Source: JBMNGH01 sp050949725 (lineage in GTDB: Bacteria; Bacillota; Thermosediminibacteria; Thermosediminibacterales; Tepidanaerobacteraceae). Taken from it: a stretch of 64,000 nucleotides of DNA. Shown here in pieces: positions 1 through 8,262 of the stretch. The stretch is taken from the NCBI GenBank assembly GCA_050949725.1, contig JBMNGH010000003.1, forward strand, positions 159,467-223,466, given 5' to 3'. Position numbers and translations under genes: made by a program. Position 1 is the stretch's first letter. Every line of letters starts with the position of its first letter. The notes beneath the pieces are model-generated. The model ran no database searches and was not told the DNA's origin. It saw only the letters and a program-made list of their open reading frames with translations.

Positions 1-1
1 T

Positions 2-688
2 GGCCAGCATTATGCGACGGAAATGTTGTTTAATGACCTAGTAGATGAATGTGAGCTTTTTCAGGAGTCAATCAAGTATTTTGCGAACATATTAACGCCT
101 TTTAGTTCAATTTTGAGAAAGAAGCTTGATGAGATAATAGCGCTAAATTTGCCAATCAACATGATCGCGACCAGTCATGGAGTAATCTGGAGAAACAATC
201 CCCTACAAATTGTGAAAAAATATGCTGAGTGGGCGAATGATTACCAAGAGAATCAAATCACCATCATCTACGATACTATGTGGAATGGTACAAAAGAGCT
301 TGCCGAAAGAATCGCTGATGGGATAGCTTTAGAGGATCAGGAAGTTAGGGTCAAAGTATTCAATCTGGCTAAAAGTGATTTTAATGATGTGATTACAGAA
401 GTGTTTAAATCCAAAACAGTAGTCGTTGGTTCTCCAACAATAGGGAATAGTATTCTACATTCTATTGCAGCATTTACAAATTACACCAAAACAATGAAAT
501 TTAAGAACAAAAAGGCTGCTGCATTTGGATGTTATGGTTGGTCTGGCGAATCCGTTAAAGTGATAAATAAACATATGCAAGATGCAGGATTTGAAGTGAT
601 TGGAGAAGGTTATCGAACTCAATGGCATCCTGATGAAGATGCAAAAAATTCAGCTATAGAATTTGGAAAAATAATCGCAAAATCATAA
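2..688 (+). CDS. fprA: Flavo-diiron protein (A-type flavoprotein), 3' part
   Basis: The gene enters from the left edge, so its N-terminal part lies outside the window. Reading from base 2 gives GQHYATEMLFND, the end of the beta-lactamase-like diiron domain, where homologs have DAFGxH. A flavodoxin domain follows, with the FMN loop YDTMWNGTKELA near the middle and the second flavin loop SPTIGNSILH. The family reduces oxygen or nitric oxide in the cytoplasm of anaerobes, taking electrons from rubredoxin or a related carrier. There is no rubredoxin domain after the flavodoxin, so this is the simple FprA type rather than flavorubredoxin. A strong hairpin terminator follows directly and isolates it from the rest of the window. 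The family call is firm; oxygen versus NO preference cannot be read. Confidence 0.9.
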   Translation, partial: GQHYATEMLFNDLVDECELFQESIKYFANILTPFSSILRKKLDEIIALNLPINMIATSHGVIWRNNPLQIVKKYAEWANDYQENQITIIYDTMWNGTKELAERIADGIALEDQEVRVKVFNLAKSDFNDVITEVFKSKTVVVGSPTIGNSILHSIAAFTNYTKTMKFKNKKAAAFGCYGWSGESVKVINKHMQDAGFEVIGEGYRTQWHPDEDAKNSAIEFGKIIAKS

Positions 689-703
689 AAAAGAGTAAGA
701 CCT

Positions 704-735
704 TATAGCGTAGTAGTTTTTACTGCTACGCTATA
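704..735 (+). terminator. Hairpin terminator after fprA
   Basis: TATAGCGTAGTAG and CTGCTACGCTATA form a 13-bp stem with one G-T pair and a short T-rich loop, 15 bases after the fprA stop. The tail AATTTTGATT is moderately T-rich. It ends the plus-strand fprA transcript. Confidence 0.7.
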
Positions 736-759
736 ATTTTGATTATCATTATTCTGTCC

Positions 760-855
760 TCACAAGCCATGTTGGGACGAAACTTCATTAACTTTATCCA
801 CAACTGCACGGTGGCCCGCATGCACTCCATCAAAGTTGCCGAACGCCACACATGT
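760..855 (-). pseudogene. Fragment of a ribF-like FAD synthetase/riboflavin kinase gene
   Basis: The minus strand encodes 31 residues including VAFGNFDGVHAGHRAVVDKV, then a TGA stop. GNFDGVHxGH is the nucleotide-binding signature of the FAD synthetase half of bifunctional RibF, which is normally about 310 residues long. No kinase domain or remaining adenylyltransferase domain follows, so this is a truncated remnant. It has an ATG at 853-855, but no convincing ribosome-binding site. A near-consensus sigma-A promoter sits directly upstream, so the scrap may still be transcribed. The motif match is strong; a functional micropeptide is unlikely but not excluded. Confidence 0.65.
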
Positions 856-873
856 ATTGCTTACCGTATTTTA

Positions 874-902
874 AATATAATATATTCTTAATGTTATGTC
901 AA
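874..902 (-). promoter_or_regulatory. Sigma-A promoter reading into the ribF fragment
   Basis: On the minus strand TTGACA (897-902) is followed after 17 bases by TATATT (874-879), a near-perfect housekeeping promoter. Predicted initiation near 867 leaves only about a dozen bases before the ATG of the fragment. Confidence 0.55.
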
Positions 903-1095
903 TTTGTGTTGAACAACAGCAATTCTTATGTATCATTTAGGATTTATTATTAACATTTGTTAACATTTTGGACAAACATTTTTAATTACAAGTAAAAGTA
1001 AAGCAATATATTCCCCGTATAATTGGTTTCAGAGGACGATGGCTGGACCTTTGGGGAGGTGATGAGGATGTAAGAAAAACGAAAACCGTACCATT

Positions 1096-1140
1096 CATAA
1101 TCCAAATCATGCATAATCCAAATCATGCATAATCCAATCG
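1096..1140 (+). repeat. 16-bp direct repeat, nearly three copies
   Basis: The unit CATAATCCAAATCATG occurs twice in tandem (1096-1111 and 1112-1127) and is followed by a shortened third copy, CATAATCCAATCGTG. It lies just upstream of the small ORF at 1174. It has no spacers and is not a CRISPR. Confidence 0.8.
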
Positions 1141-1173
1141 TGTTTCAAAATTTGATTTGAAGGAGGGAAATAA

Positions 1174-1260
1174 ATGTTTATGAAAAAAAGAAAAAAAGCA
1201 AAGATTGCTATAGAGTATGTGTTTGTCTCTTGTGGAGCAATCTTTTATAAAAAAAGTTAG
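1174..1260 (+). CDS. Small lysine-rich peptide ORF (28 aa), unknown
   Basis: AGGAGGG (1161-1167) sits six bases before an ATG that opens a 28-codon frame. The product starts MFMKKRKKAKIA, with seven basic residues in the first ten, and continues with a short hydrophobic stretch around EYVFVSCGAIF. I do not recognise it. The coding sequence contains an inverted repeat (AAAGATTGCT at 1200-1209 and its complement AGCAATCTTT near 1236) and its stop codon lies in the stem of the terminator at 1251-1286. It could be a real micropeptide, a leader peptide that has lost its downstream gene, or a chance frame with a good ribosome-binding site. The strong Shine-Dalgarno sequence is the main support. Confidence 0.4.
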   Translation: MFMKKRKKAKIAIEYVFVSCGAIFYKKS

Positions 1261-1286
1261 GGTACCTTGGTGTCCCCTAACTTTTT
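1251..1286 (-). terminator. Bidirectional terminator between small ORF and nitroreductase gene
   Basis: AAAAAGTTAGGG (1251-1262) and CCCTAACTTTTT (1275-1286) form a perfect 12-bp stem with a 12-base loop and T-runs on both sides. It serves the convergent nitroreductase operon and the small plus-strand ORF. Confidence 0.85.
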
Positions 1287-1299
1287 CAATCACCATGAC

Positions 1300-2223
1300 T
1301 TATTCATCCATTTTTATAGGTTGAAAATCCTCAAAAATATTAAAACCCGATTCTTTAATTACTTTTACAAATTCAGGATTCCCCTTGGGTAATAAGTTTG
1401 CAAAATAGAACAATCCGAAATTTTTTTGCAATGCATTAATATAACCATTCTTTTTTATATTTTCTATACATTCTTGAGCATATTTTACATCATGTACTTC
1501 ACTACATACTTCAAAAAGCTTATTTAGCCTATCTTCTGTAATTTTAAATCTCATATCACCGTATTTATTTTCGAAAAAATCGTCTAAGCTTTTGTCATCA
1601 GGCTCTCTATACTTTTCGTCATGTACAACAACATTTATTCCGAATTTTTTCTTTTGAGTCGCTTTATGTTTGGGATATCCCAAACACAAAAGAACAACAG
1701 GTAAAACCCCTTTTGGTAATTCAAATATTATTCGAAGTTCCCTTATACAATCCAATGTATTTCCTATGTATAGAGAACCGAGCCCTAGCGATTCTGCAGC
1801 AATAGTAACATTCTGAGCACATATTACTGTATCTAATAGTGAAACCCAAAAATGCTTAAAGCTACTTGAAGCAGTAAATGGCGCATAATTCACCTCTGCC
1901 ATTCTATCAATGCGATGCCAGTCAATGCAGAATAGCAAGTCTACGGGCGCTTTGGAAATATAAGGTTGTTTTCCGCATAGCTTTGCAAGTTTCTGTTTTG
2001 TGTCATGATTTTTTACCTTTATGATGGTAAAGGGCTGAAAATTTCCGGCACTGGGTGCTCTTGTACCAGCTTCCAAAATTCGGTCAAGCGTTTCATTCGG
2101 TATTTCTTTTTCAGAAAACGCTCTGCAGCTAGCCCTCTCAAATATAGACTTTATTGTAGTATTTTGATAATTAGTTTTTTTGCTGTTGCTGTTGGAATAT
2201 TCAACTAGATGCTTATCTTCCAT
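1300..2223 (-). CDS. Nitroreductase family FMN protein
   Basis: The N-terminal half carries the nitroreductase fold signature: FERASCRAFSEKEIP, then AGTRAPSAGNFQPF for FMN contact, and the late LGLGSLYIGN segment. The family reduces nitro groups, quinones or flavins with NAD(P)H. The C-terminal third (about residues 205-307) is an extra helical region not found in short nitroreductases, so substrate is unclear. The start at 2223 is chosen because AGGAGG lies eight bases upstream. An upstream in-frame ATG at 2265, which overlaps the stop of the preceding ABC gene, has no such site. It is the last gene of the minus-strand block and is followed by a terminator. Confidence 0.8.
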   Translation of the reverse strand: MEDKHLVEYSNSNSKKTNYQNTTIKSIFERASCRAFSEKEIPNETLDRILEAGTRAPSAGNFQPFTIIKVKNHDTKQKLAKLCGKQPYISKAPVDLLFCIDWHRIDRMAEVNYAPFTASSSFKHFWVSLLDTVICAQNVTIAAESLGLGSLYIGNTLDCIRELRIIFELPKGVLPVVLLCLGYPKHKATQKKKFGINVVVHDEKYREPDDKSLDDFFENKYGDMRFKITEDRLNKLFEVCSEVHDVKYAQECIENIKKNGYINALQKNFGLFYFANLLPKGNPEFVKVIKESGFNIFEDFQPIKMDE

Positions 2224-2264
2224 TCCGTTAGCCTCCTGCATCCCATTATAAGTGTGTAAAATCA

Positions 2265-3230
2265 TTAAAGGCAGTGACAGCTTGCGTAATGTCCGGGGCT
2301 AACCTCCTGCATTTCAGGTATCTCTTTTGTGCAAATATCTTTCTTGAATGGACAACGCGGGTGGAAACTGCAGCCTGACGGTTTATTAAGAGGGCTTGGA
2401 ATCTCACCCACCGACTTAATCCTTTGCGGCTTTAAGCGTTCTTCCTCTTCGCTCAATACAGGAATCGATGCTAAAAGCATTTGTGTATAAGGATGTCTGG
2501 GATTTTTAAAAAACTCTTCTGTATGAGCATATTCACATATTTTTCCTAGATACATAATCGCTAGTCGGTGACACATGTTTCTAACAAGACAGAGATTATG
2601 GGTAATGAAAAGATAAGAAAGATTTTCTTTTTGCTGAAGCTCGATTAATTTATTAGTTATTTTTGCCTGTATTGACACATCGAGTGCGCTGGTAGGTTCA
2701 TCGAGCACAATAAAAGATGGATTAGCAGCAAGGGCTCGTGCCACACAAACCAGTTGCTTTTCTCCTCCCCCGATTGCCTTAGGATATTTATCGAGGTATC
2801 CTGCGGGCAAACCTACTCGAAGTAGAGCTTCTTCTACTCGTTCTTCCATCTGAGATACATTTAGACTCTGTTTTGAAAACAATTCTATCGGTATAGAAAG
2901 TATCTGCCGGATTGTTTTACGTGGGTTTAATGAACCGCCCGGATCCTGGAAAACTAACTGGATATCTCTTTTTAGATCCTTACTTCGCGAAGCATAACTT
3001 TTTGTAATATCATATTTCCCTTTGAAAGTAATGGAACCTGCTGTCGAAGCATAGATTCCTGCGATCATTGATCCGATTGTCGATTTTCCAGAACCTGATT
3101 CACCAACAAGACCAAATATTTCGCCCTTGTGTATTTCAAAATCAACGTCGTCAACGGCAATCAAGTTACCGTACTTCGTTTTAAATTCTTTTCGAAGTTT
3201 ATTAACTTTAATCATTACATTATCATTCAT
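2265..3230 (-). CDS. Oligopeptide/dipeptide ABC transporter ATP-binding protein (OppF/DppF type)
   Basis: This 321-residue ATPase has Walker A GESGSGKST, a Q-loop VFQDPGGSLNP, Walker B VLDEPTSALD and the C-terminal oligopeptide-transporter domain with HPYTQMLLASIP and a Cys-rich end (CSFHPRCPFKKDIC, which in this family can bind an Fe-S cluster). It energises import of peptides or nickel-like ligands at the membrane with its partner at 3223-4209, which it overlaps by eight bases. The ABC signature is odd: it reads IGGGEKQL where LSGGQRQR is normal, losing the first Ser. OppF-type subunits sometimes carry the degenerate site of the heterodimer, so this may be tolerated. Confidence 0.88.
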   Translation of the reverse strand: MNDNVMIKVNKLRKEFKTKYGNLIAVDDVDFEIHKGEIFGLVGESGSGKSTIGSMIAGIYASTAGSITFKGKYDITKSYASRSKDLKRDIQLVFQDPGGSLNPRKTIRQILSIPIELFSKQSLNVSQMEERVEEALLRVGLPAGYLDKYPKAIGGGEKQLVCVARALAANPSFIVLDEPTSALDVSIQAKITNKLIELQQKENLSYLFITHNLCLVRNMCHRLAIMYLGKICEYAHTEEFFKNPRHPYTQMLLASIPVLSEEEERLKPQRIKSVGEIPSPLNKPSGCSFHPRCPFKKDICTKEIPEMQEVSPGHYASCHCL

Positions 3231-4209
3231 GTTCGGTCACCCCACTTATATGGTGACAAGCTACTCTCCATGAGCCATCCCCATTAGTCGGAATAAGTTC
3301 AGGTGGTTTTTCATTGCATATACTGGATACTCTAGGGCAACGAGATGCAAATCGGCAACCTTTTGGTGGATTTATATAACTTGGTATATCGCCAGCTATA
3401 CCATCGGAGATTCCCTCACCAGTAAGTCTAGGCGTAGCTGCTAAAAGGCCAATGGTGTATGGATGCATTGGATTAGAGAAGATATCTTTTGTGTTACCAT
3501 ATTCTACAATATTCCCTGCATACATGACATACAGCCGATCGGTAATCTTCCGAATGGTTCCGAGGGCATGACTAACTAATATAAGAGATTTCTTACGCTT
3601 TAAAACCAAGTCGTTTAGCAAATTTAATATCTGTTCTTCAATAGTGACATCCAATGCAGTAGTTGGTTCATCTGCCATTATAAGGTTAGCATCCTTAATC
3701 AAGGCCATTGCAATGCATACTCTCTGTCTCATTCCCCCGGAAAGCTGTACCGGAAAACTACCTAATACCCTTTCAGGAGCAGGCATTGAAACGGCCTTCA
3801 AACTATCAAGCATTTTTTGCTTGTACTCTTCCTTAGTAAGGCCTGGAAACTGACTTTTAAGTATGTCTAACATTTGTGTAGAAATTTTAAGTGTAGGATT
3901 TAGTGAGGTTGATGGGTCTTGAAAAATCATAGATGTAGTTTTTCTAACATTTTTAACTCCTGCTCTTCCATCAATTGATTTTCCACAAACCTCTATAGTA
4001 TCTTTTTGTATGATAGCAGGCGGGCTTTGAAGGACACATGCAACTGCTTTAAGCAAAGTGGTTTTTCCGCATCCTGCTTCTCCAATTAAACCTACACGCT
4101 CGCCTTCCTTAACAGTAAAGTTAAGCCTTGGTATTACCTCTAGCAATCCCTCATAAACTTTGTAATATACAGATAGGTTCTTAATGTTTAATACATAATT
4201 ATTTTTCAT
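3223..4209 (-). CDS. Oligopeptide/dipeptide ABC transporter ATP-binding protein (OppD/DppD type)
   Basis: The 328-residue protein has Walker A GEAGCGKTT, the canonical signature QLSGGMRQR, Walker B MADEPTTALD and the family C-terminus with HPYTIGLLAATPRL and CRFASRCPRVSSIC. It is the second ATPase of the same importer. GGAGG lies ahead of its ATG, and the start adjoins the stop of the permease gene. The complete signature here contrasts with the altered one in its partner, so this subunit probably forms the active site. Confidence 0.9.
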   Translation of the reverse strand: MKNNYVLNIKNLSVYYKVYEGLLEVIPRLNFTVKEGERVGLIGEAGCGKTTLLKAVACVLQSPPAIIQKDTIEVCGKSIDGRAGVKNVRKTTSMIFQDPSTSLNPTLKISTQMLDILKSQFPGLTKEEYKQKMLDSLKAVSMPAPERVLGSFPVQLSGGMRQRVCIAMALIKDANLIMADEPTTALDVTIEEQILNLLNDLVLKRKKSLILVSHALGTIRKITDRLYVMYAGNIVEYGNTKDIFSNPMHPYTIGLLAATPRLTGEGISDGIAGDIPSYINPPKGCRFASRCPRVSSICNEKPPELIPTNGDGSWRVACHHISGVTEHE

Positions 4210-4998
4210 TTACTTTTCCTCCAAAGAAAGGACATCATTAAGTCCGTCTCCAAGCAGGTTAAATCCCAATACTATCAAAATAACCATGATAGCGGGCATT
4301 ATTGTCAGCCACCAGAACTCAGGTAAATATTGGATTCCGTTAGAAACCATTGCACCTAAGGACGGCTCTGGTGGTTGGACACCAAGACCAACAAAACTCA
4401 TGCTAGAGGCAATGATTATTATGCTTCCCATGTCTAGACTCATTTTTGTAATAATAGATGATGTAAGATTCGGGAGCATCTCTTGAATGATAATTCTCTG
4501 CATCTTTACTCCGGACAGTTGAGTGTATACGATATACAATTCATTTGAAAGAGATTTAACTAGGTTATAGGTCATACGGGTATACCACGGCCACCATGCA
4601 ACAGCTATACCGATAGCCGCAAAAATATAAGCATTTGAAAACATGGTACATACAACCATTGCTAAAATTAATGGTGGTATGGACATAAATAACTCGGTCA
4701 ATCTCATTATTATTGTCTCAATTAATGTGCCATTATAATATCCTGCTATCAGCCCTAGTAAAACACCTATCGGGACAGAAAAAGCCAAAACAAGCAAACC
4801 GATTGCTAAGGAAGATCGTAAACCTATTAATATCCTGCTGAATACATCCCTTCCAAATTCATCAGTGCCAGCAAGATGTCTTAAACTAGGGGGCTCGAAA
4901 GCTTCGGTAAGACGCACCGTTACCCCGGCATCCTCAGGAAAAGGTGCAATAATGGTTGCAAATATTGCAATAGCGATAATAGCAATAACTACATACAA
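4210..4998 (-). CDS. Oligopeptide ABC permease (OppC/DppC type), start uncertain
   Basis: This is an inner-membrane permease with about six membrane segments, the OppC motif LAGTDEFGRDVFSRIL near residue 40 and the coupling loop with EMLPNLTSSIITK. The listed start is TTG at 4998, but the reading frame stays open to 5097 and encodes WYKFSRNPLSLLG just before it, which is the conserved cytoplasmic N-terminus of the family. No ATG, GTG or further TTG is in frame there and no ribosome-binding site is visible. The gene therefore seems to have lost its native start or to use an unusual codon. An OppB partner and a substrate-binding protein are absent upstream, where the acyl-CoA synthetase gene ends instead. 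The transporter is probably incomplete. Confidence 0.8.
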   Translation of the reverse strand: MYVVIAIIAIAIFATIIAPFPEDAGVTVRLTEAFEPPSLRHLAGTDEFGRDVFSRILIGLRSSLAIGLLVLAFSVPIGVLLGLIAGYYNGTLIETIIMRLTELFMSIPPLILAMVVCTMFSNAYIFAAIGIAVAWWPWYTRMTYNLVKSLSNELYIVYTQLSGVKMQRIIIQEMLPNLTSSIITKMSLDMGSIIIIASSMSFVGLGVQPPEPSLGAMVSNGIQYLPEFWWLTIMPAIMVILIVLGFNLLGDGLNDVLSLEEK

Positions 4999-5144
4999 CC
5001 CTAATAGTGATAGTGGATTACGTGAAAACTTATACCAGGATTTCTTATATGACTTACCTTTTAATTTATTTATCTTAAGTGGGATATTTTCAAATATTCA
5101 ATTACTAATTCTTTTTGTCTTATTATTTGTTTAGGTTTCAAGCC

Positions 5145-5837
5145 CTATCTAATGCTAATTAAAGCATCGACACCCTTTCCCCCTTTCCCTTTTTCATATA
5201 GAAAGAAGGGATTGATATCTATTTCTTCAATCAAATCATTTTCAGCCACCAGGTCTGATATCTTAAGTAGCATTTGAATAACTTGCTCCAAGTCGTATTC
5301 CTTACCTCTCAACCCTTGTATTATTTTGTAGACTCTAGTCTCTTTGATCATTTTCACCGCATCAGCCCTCGTTATGGGAATAAGCCTTAGCGCCACATCT
5401 TGGAATGCCTCTACATATATGCCTCCCATGCCAAACATCAAAACCGGTCCAAACTGGGGATCCCTTTTCATGCCAGCTATGAGTTCTAGACCCTGGGGAA
5501 CCATTTCCTGCACAAGCACACCTAAAATATGTGCATCTGGATTTGACTTAGTGGCATTGTCGAGTATACTATAATAAGCCTCAGTTAATTCTGTTTTGTT
5601 TTTAATACCTACCTTGACACACCCTACATCCGTCTTATGAAGTATATTTGGTGACGCAATCTTTATCACCACAGGGTAATTATAATACTCCGCAGCCTTT
5701 ATTGCACTGTCCAAATCTTTACATACGACGCCTTTGGCCATGGGAATACCTGCCTCTGACATAATACGACTTGCATTATATTCATCTAGGGTCTTTCTGC
5801 CAGACTTCCTTACGTCCTCAAGTATTTCCTTAATCAT
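5145..5837 (-). CDS. Acetate--CoA ligase (ADP-forming), beta (ATP-grasp) subunit
   Basis: The 230-residue protein is an ATP-grasp domain of the acyl-CoA synthetase type, with YPVVIKIASPNILHKTDVG, the VQEMVPQGLELIAG loop and the end EIDINPFFL. With the alpha subunit next to it, it converts acyl-CoA, ADP and phosphate to the acid, CoA and ATP. This is substrate-level phosphorylation known mainly from archaea and some anaerobic bacteria. The start at 5837 follows GGAGGGG; an ATG five codons earlier has no such site. It overlaps the alpha gene by eight bases, so the two are translationally coupled. It follows the por genes and should use their acyl-CoA product. Confidence 0.88.
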   Translation of the reverse strand: MIKEILEDVRKSGRKTLDEYNASRIMSEAGIPMAKGVVCKDLDSAIKAAEYYNYPVVIKIASPNILHKTDVGCVKVGIKNKTELTEAYYSILDNATKSNPDAHILGVLVQEMVPQGLELIAGMKRDPQFGPVLMFGMGGIYVEAFQDVALRLIPITRADAVKMIKETRVYKIIQGLRGKEYDLEQVIQMLLKISDLVAENDLIEEIDINPFFLYEKGKGGKGVDALISIR

Positions 5838-7293
5838 CGATATCCCCTCCATTACGGAGCTCTTTTAAAAACATGCCGTATTTAATAAGGTTGGCAGCAG
5901 CCTTAACAGCCCTGTCGGGTGTTTCAAACGTATAGATACCATATTGTTCAAGTATACTCCTGCAATCCCTGACGTAATTTCCCGCCATGATTACGGTAAA
6001 TACAGGTTTTGACCTAATATATCCCTGCTTAACTAATAGGTCTACTAGAGCTTCAGCTAACTCAAGCTTGGGCAGAAATGTCGGTATTACGGTTATGAAT
6101 ATTAGACCGGCTACATTTGGGTCATCGAGAAGAACTTTTAATGATTCTGTATGATGAAATACAGTCGCAGAAGCAGTAATGTCTGCATATCCTTCTGGGC
6201 GGCATATACTCGCCATAGGGGGTAATATTTCCTTAAGTTTTTGCTTAGTGGAACTGTCAATAGCAGGCAAATTTATAACATTGTGACTGCTAACGGAGTC
6301 CGCACAAATTATTCCGGGGCCACCAGCCTGAGATAATATGAACATATTGCCGTTTTGTGGTATCGGAAAATTGTCAAAAGCCTCCAAAGTATCCATAAGC
6401 TCTTCGATACTTTGGACCCTTATGATCCCATACTGTTTGAATGAACCATCATATACCCTATCGGCACCTGCTAGTGAACCTGTATGGGAATTTGCGGCAT
6501 AAGCCCCTTTTTCGCTTCTGCCTACCTTTAGCACAACTATTGGCTTTTTCTTTACAATCCTTGCCATTGTTTCCAAAAGCTTTCTGGCTTTTGGGTAGCC
6601 TTCCAAATAAATTCCTATTACCTTCGTTTCCCTGTCAACTTCAAAATACTCCAAGAGGTCAATAAAATCTACATCAGCCATATTCCCTATAGAAACGAAT
6701 TTGTTAAAAGATATTGGAACAGGCTGTGAAGCTCCCAACATCAGTATAGAAGAAGCAATTGAGCCACTTTGTGATATAAAACTTATTCCCCCCGTGTTGC
6801 AGCTTGAAGACTTGGGAAGCAGGGTTTCTACAAACGTCGTGTCTACCCTGTTTCTATTATCTATTACCCCTATGCAGTTTGGGCCAACAACTCTTATACC
6901 GTATTTTCTGGTTGCAGTCATCAGCGCATTTTGTCTTTCAATGCCTTCTTTTGTCCTTGTCTCCGCAAAGTCTGCAGCCGCACACACCAGAACCTTTACG
7001 TCATTTCTTTGCTGCATCCTTATTTCAAGGTCGTCCATTATTTCGAATATAAATCTAGAAGGGGTTATGAGTACAACCAGTTCAACTTTTTCAGGAATAT
7101 CGGACAACTTATTATAAACTTTCAGGCCTAAAATCTCGTCTTCTCTATTATTAACAGGGAAAATCTTTTTTGGATATTCCATTTTTAATAGATTATTTAT
7201 TATCACATAACCCGCCTTATTGGGGTTATTTGATGCACCAACTACTGCAATATTCTCAGGATTGAAAAGAGCATCTAAATTGTTTTTCGTCAT
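5830..7293 (-). CDS. Acetate--CoA ligase (ADP-forming), alpha subunit
   Basis: The 487-residue protein has an N-terminal CoA-binding Rossmann domain (ENIAVVGASNNPNKAGY), two succinyl-CoA-ligase-like flavodoxin domains and the phospho-histidine motif NSHTGSLAGADRVYDG in the middle. In this family the His carries phosphate from acyl phosphate to the ATP-grasp subunit. The start at 7293 is set by GGAGG eight bases upstream; the longer frame from 7359 lacks a site. Length fits a separate alpha subunit, so the enzyme is split as in many archaea rather than fused as in some bacteria. Neighbours porGDAB supply acyl-CoA, which makes an energy-yielding 2-oxoacid pathway likely. Confidence 0.9.
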   Translation of the reverse strand: MTKNNLDALFNPENIAVVGASNNPNKAGYVIINNLLKMEYPKKIFPVNNREDEILGLKVYNKLSDIPEKVELVVLITPSRFIFEIMDDLEIRMQQRNDVKVLVCAAADFAETRTKEGIERQNALMTATRKYGIRVVGPNCIGVIDNRNRVDTTFVETLLPKSSSCNTGGISFISQSGSIASSILMLGASQPVPISFNKFVSIGNMADVDFIDLLEYFEVDRETKVIGIYLEGYPKARKLLETMARIVKKKPIVVLKVGRSEKGAYAANSHTGSLAGADRVYDGSFKQYGIIRVQSIEELMDTLEAFDNFPIPQNGNMFILSQAGGPGIICADSVSSHNVINLPAIDSSTKQKLKEILPPMASICRPEGYADITASATVFHHTESLKVLLDDPNVAGLIFITVIPTFLPKLELAEALVDLLVKQGYIRSKPVFTVIMAGNYVRDCRSILEQYGIYTFETPDRAVKAAANLIKYGMFLKELRNGGDIDD

Positions 7294-7362
7294 AAAATAT
7301 ACCTCCGGCATATTAATGAGGCTTACAGCATTTTTTCTTCTTAGAGTAACAAAAACCATAGT

Positions 7363-8262
7363 CTAAAGCGTTGCAAGCTTTTTCAACCTTTCCCATTTTT
7401 CGTCAGTAATTTTCTGTAGTTCATCTATATCTTCATCTGTAAGATGACGGAATTTCTTGATTTCCTTTATATATTCTTTGAGTGGTTTGGGGGATTTCAC
7501 ATCTACGTTTATCTTATACTTACCGTTCTCTACTTCAAAAAGCGGGAAAAATCTGGTTTGTACCGACAACCTTGCCACTTCAATGCTTTTATCAGACTTT
7601 ATACCCCATCCTGTGAGACAGGGATTCAGTACATGTATATATGCAAGACCTTCTTTAACATTCTTTGCTTTTAAAACCTTGTTGACAAGGTCAGGAATAT
7701 AAGCAGGAGAAGCCGTAGCAATATATGGTATGTCATGCATTGCCATTATCATCGGAAAATCTTTTTTATGCTGCAACTTTCCTTTAGAAGCACTCCCGAC
7801 AGGTGTAGTAGATGTCCATGAACCTTTTGTAGTTGAACTGCTTCTTTGGTATCCCGTATTCATATACCCTTCGTTGTCATAACATACGTATATGATATTA
7901 TCCCCGCGCTCGGCGGCGCCTGAGAGGCACTGGAAACCGGCATCCACCGTAGCTCCGTCACCAGCAAATGCTACTACATTAACATCTTTGCCCCTTTTCT
8001 TATAATGAGCTTTTATCCCTGCAAGCATTGAGGCAGTATTATCCAGGAGTGGAAAGAAAACCGGTATTTCCGCACCCGATTCCTTGTTCCAGCCCACAAC
8101 ACCTACCCCTCCCATGCACCCGGGAGGAATTGCAAGTATTGTATTAGGCCCTAATACCCTTATTACCGTCCGTAGTGTAAGTTCCACATTACAGCCAATA
8201 CAGGCAGATATTCCGGGAGAAATCAATTCTTTACTGGAAGCTAAAATGTCCAAAGCGTTCAA
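7363..8262 (-). CDS. porB: 2-oxoacid:ferredoxin oxidoreductase, beta (TPP-binding) subunit
   Basis: The protein carries the thiamine diphosphate motif GDGATVDAGFQCLSGAAERG followed by YDNEGYMNTG and the TTTP-like SWTSTTPVG segment, as in pyruvate:ferredoxin oxidoreductase beta subunits. The N-terminal CIGCNVELTLRTV and the later NPCLTGWG provide cysteines expected for the [4Fe-4S] cluster. It decarboxylates a 2-oxoacid and passes electrons to ferredoxin, making acyl-CoA. The start is TTG with GGGGGG six to seven bases upstream, and the gene overlaps porA by four bases. Sequence features favour pyruvate-type over 2-oxoglutarate-type enzymes, but branched-chain 2-oxoacids cannot be excluded. 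Confidence 0.9.
   Translation of the reverse strand: MNALDILASSKELISPGISACIGCNVELTLRTVIRVLGPNTILAIPPGCMGGVGVVGWNKESGAEIPVFFPLLDNTASMLAGIKAHYKKRGKDVNVVAFAGDGATVDAGFQCLSGAAERGDNIIYVCYDNEGYMNTGYQRSSSTTKGSWTSTTPVGSASKGKLQHKKDFPMIMAMHDIPYIATASPAYIPDLVNKVLKAKNVKEGLAYIHVLNPCLTGWGIKSDKSIEVARLSVQTRFFPLFEVENGKYKINVDVKSPKPLKEYIKEIKKFRHLTDEDIDELQKITDEKWERLKKLATL

Larger units (their letters stand above)
736..1173. other. Gene-poor spacer with promoter, palindrome and short repeats
   Basis: No full-length gene lies here. It holds a ribF-like scrap (760-855, minus), a consensus promoter reading into it (874-902), a 14-bp palindrome TTAACATTTGTTAA (950-963), a TATAAT box without a clear -35 (1018-1023, plus) and a 16-bp direct repeat (1096-1140). 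The mixture looks like a deletion scar or recombination junction. Confidence 0.5.

Noticed and set aside
1096..1140. Tandem repeat resembling the start of a CRISPR array
   Set aside because: Units are 16 bases long, directly adjacent with no spacers, and there are fewer than three.
6701..7117. 138-codon plus-strand ORF
   Set aside because: Antisense of the acyl-CoA synthetase alpha gene with no recognisable domain.
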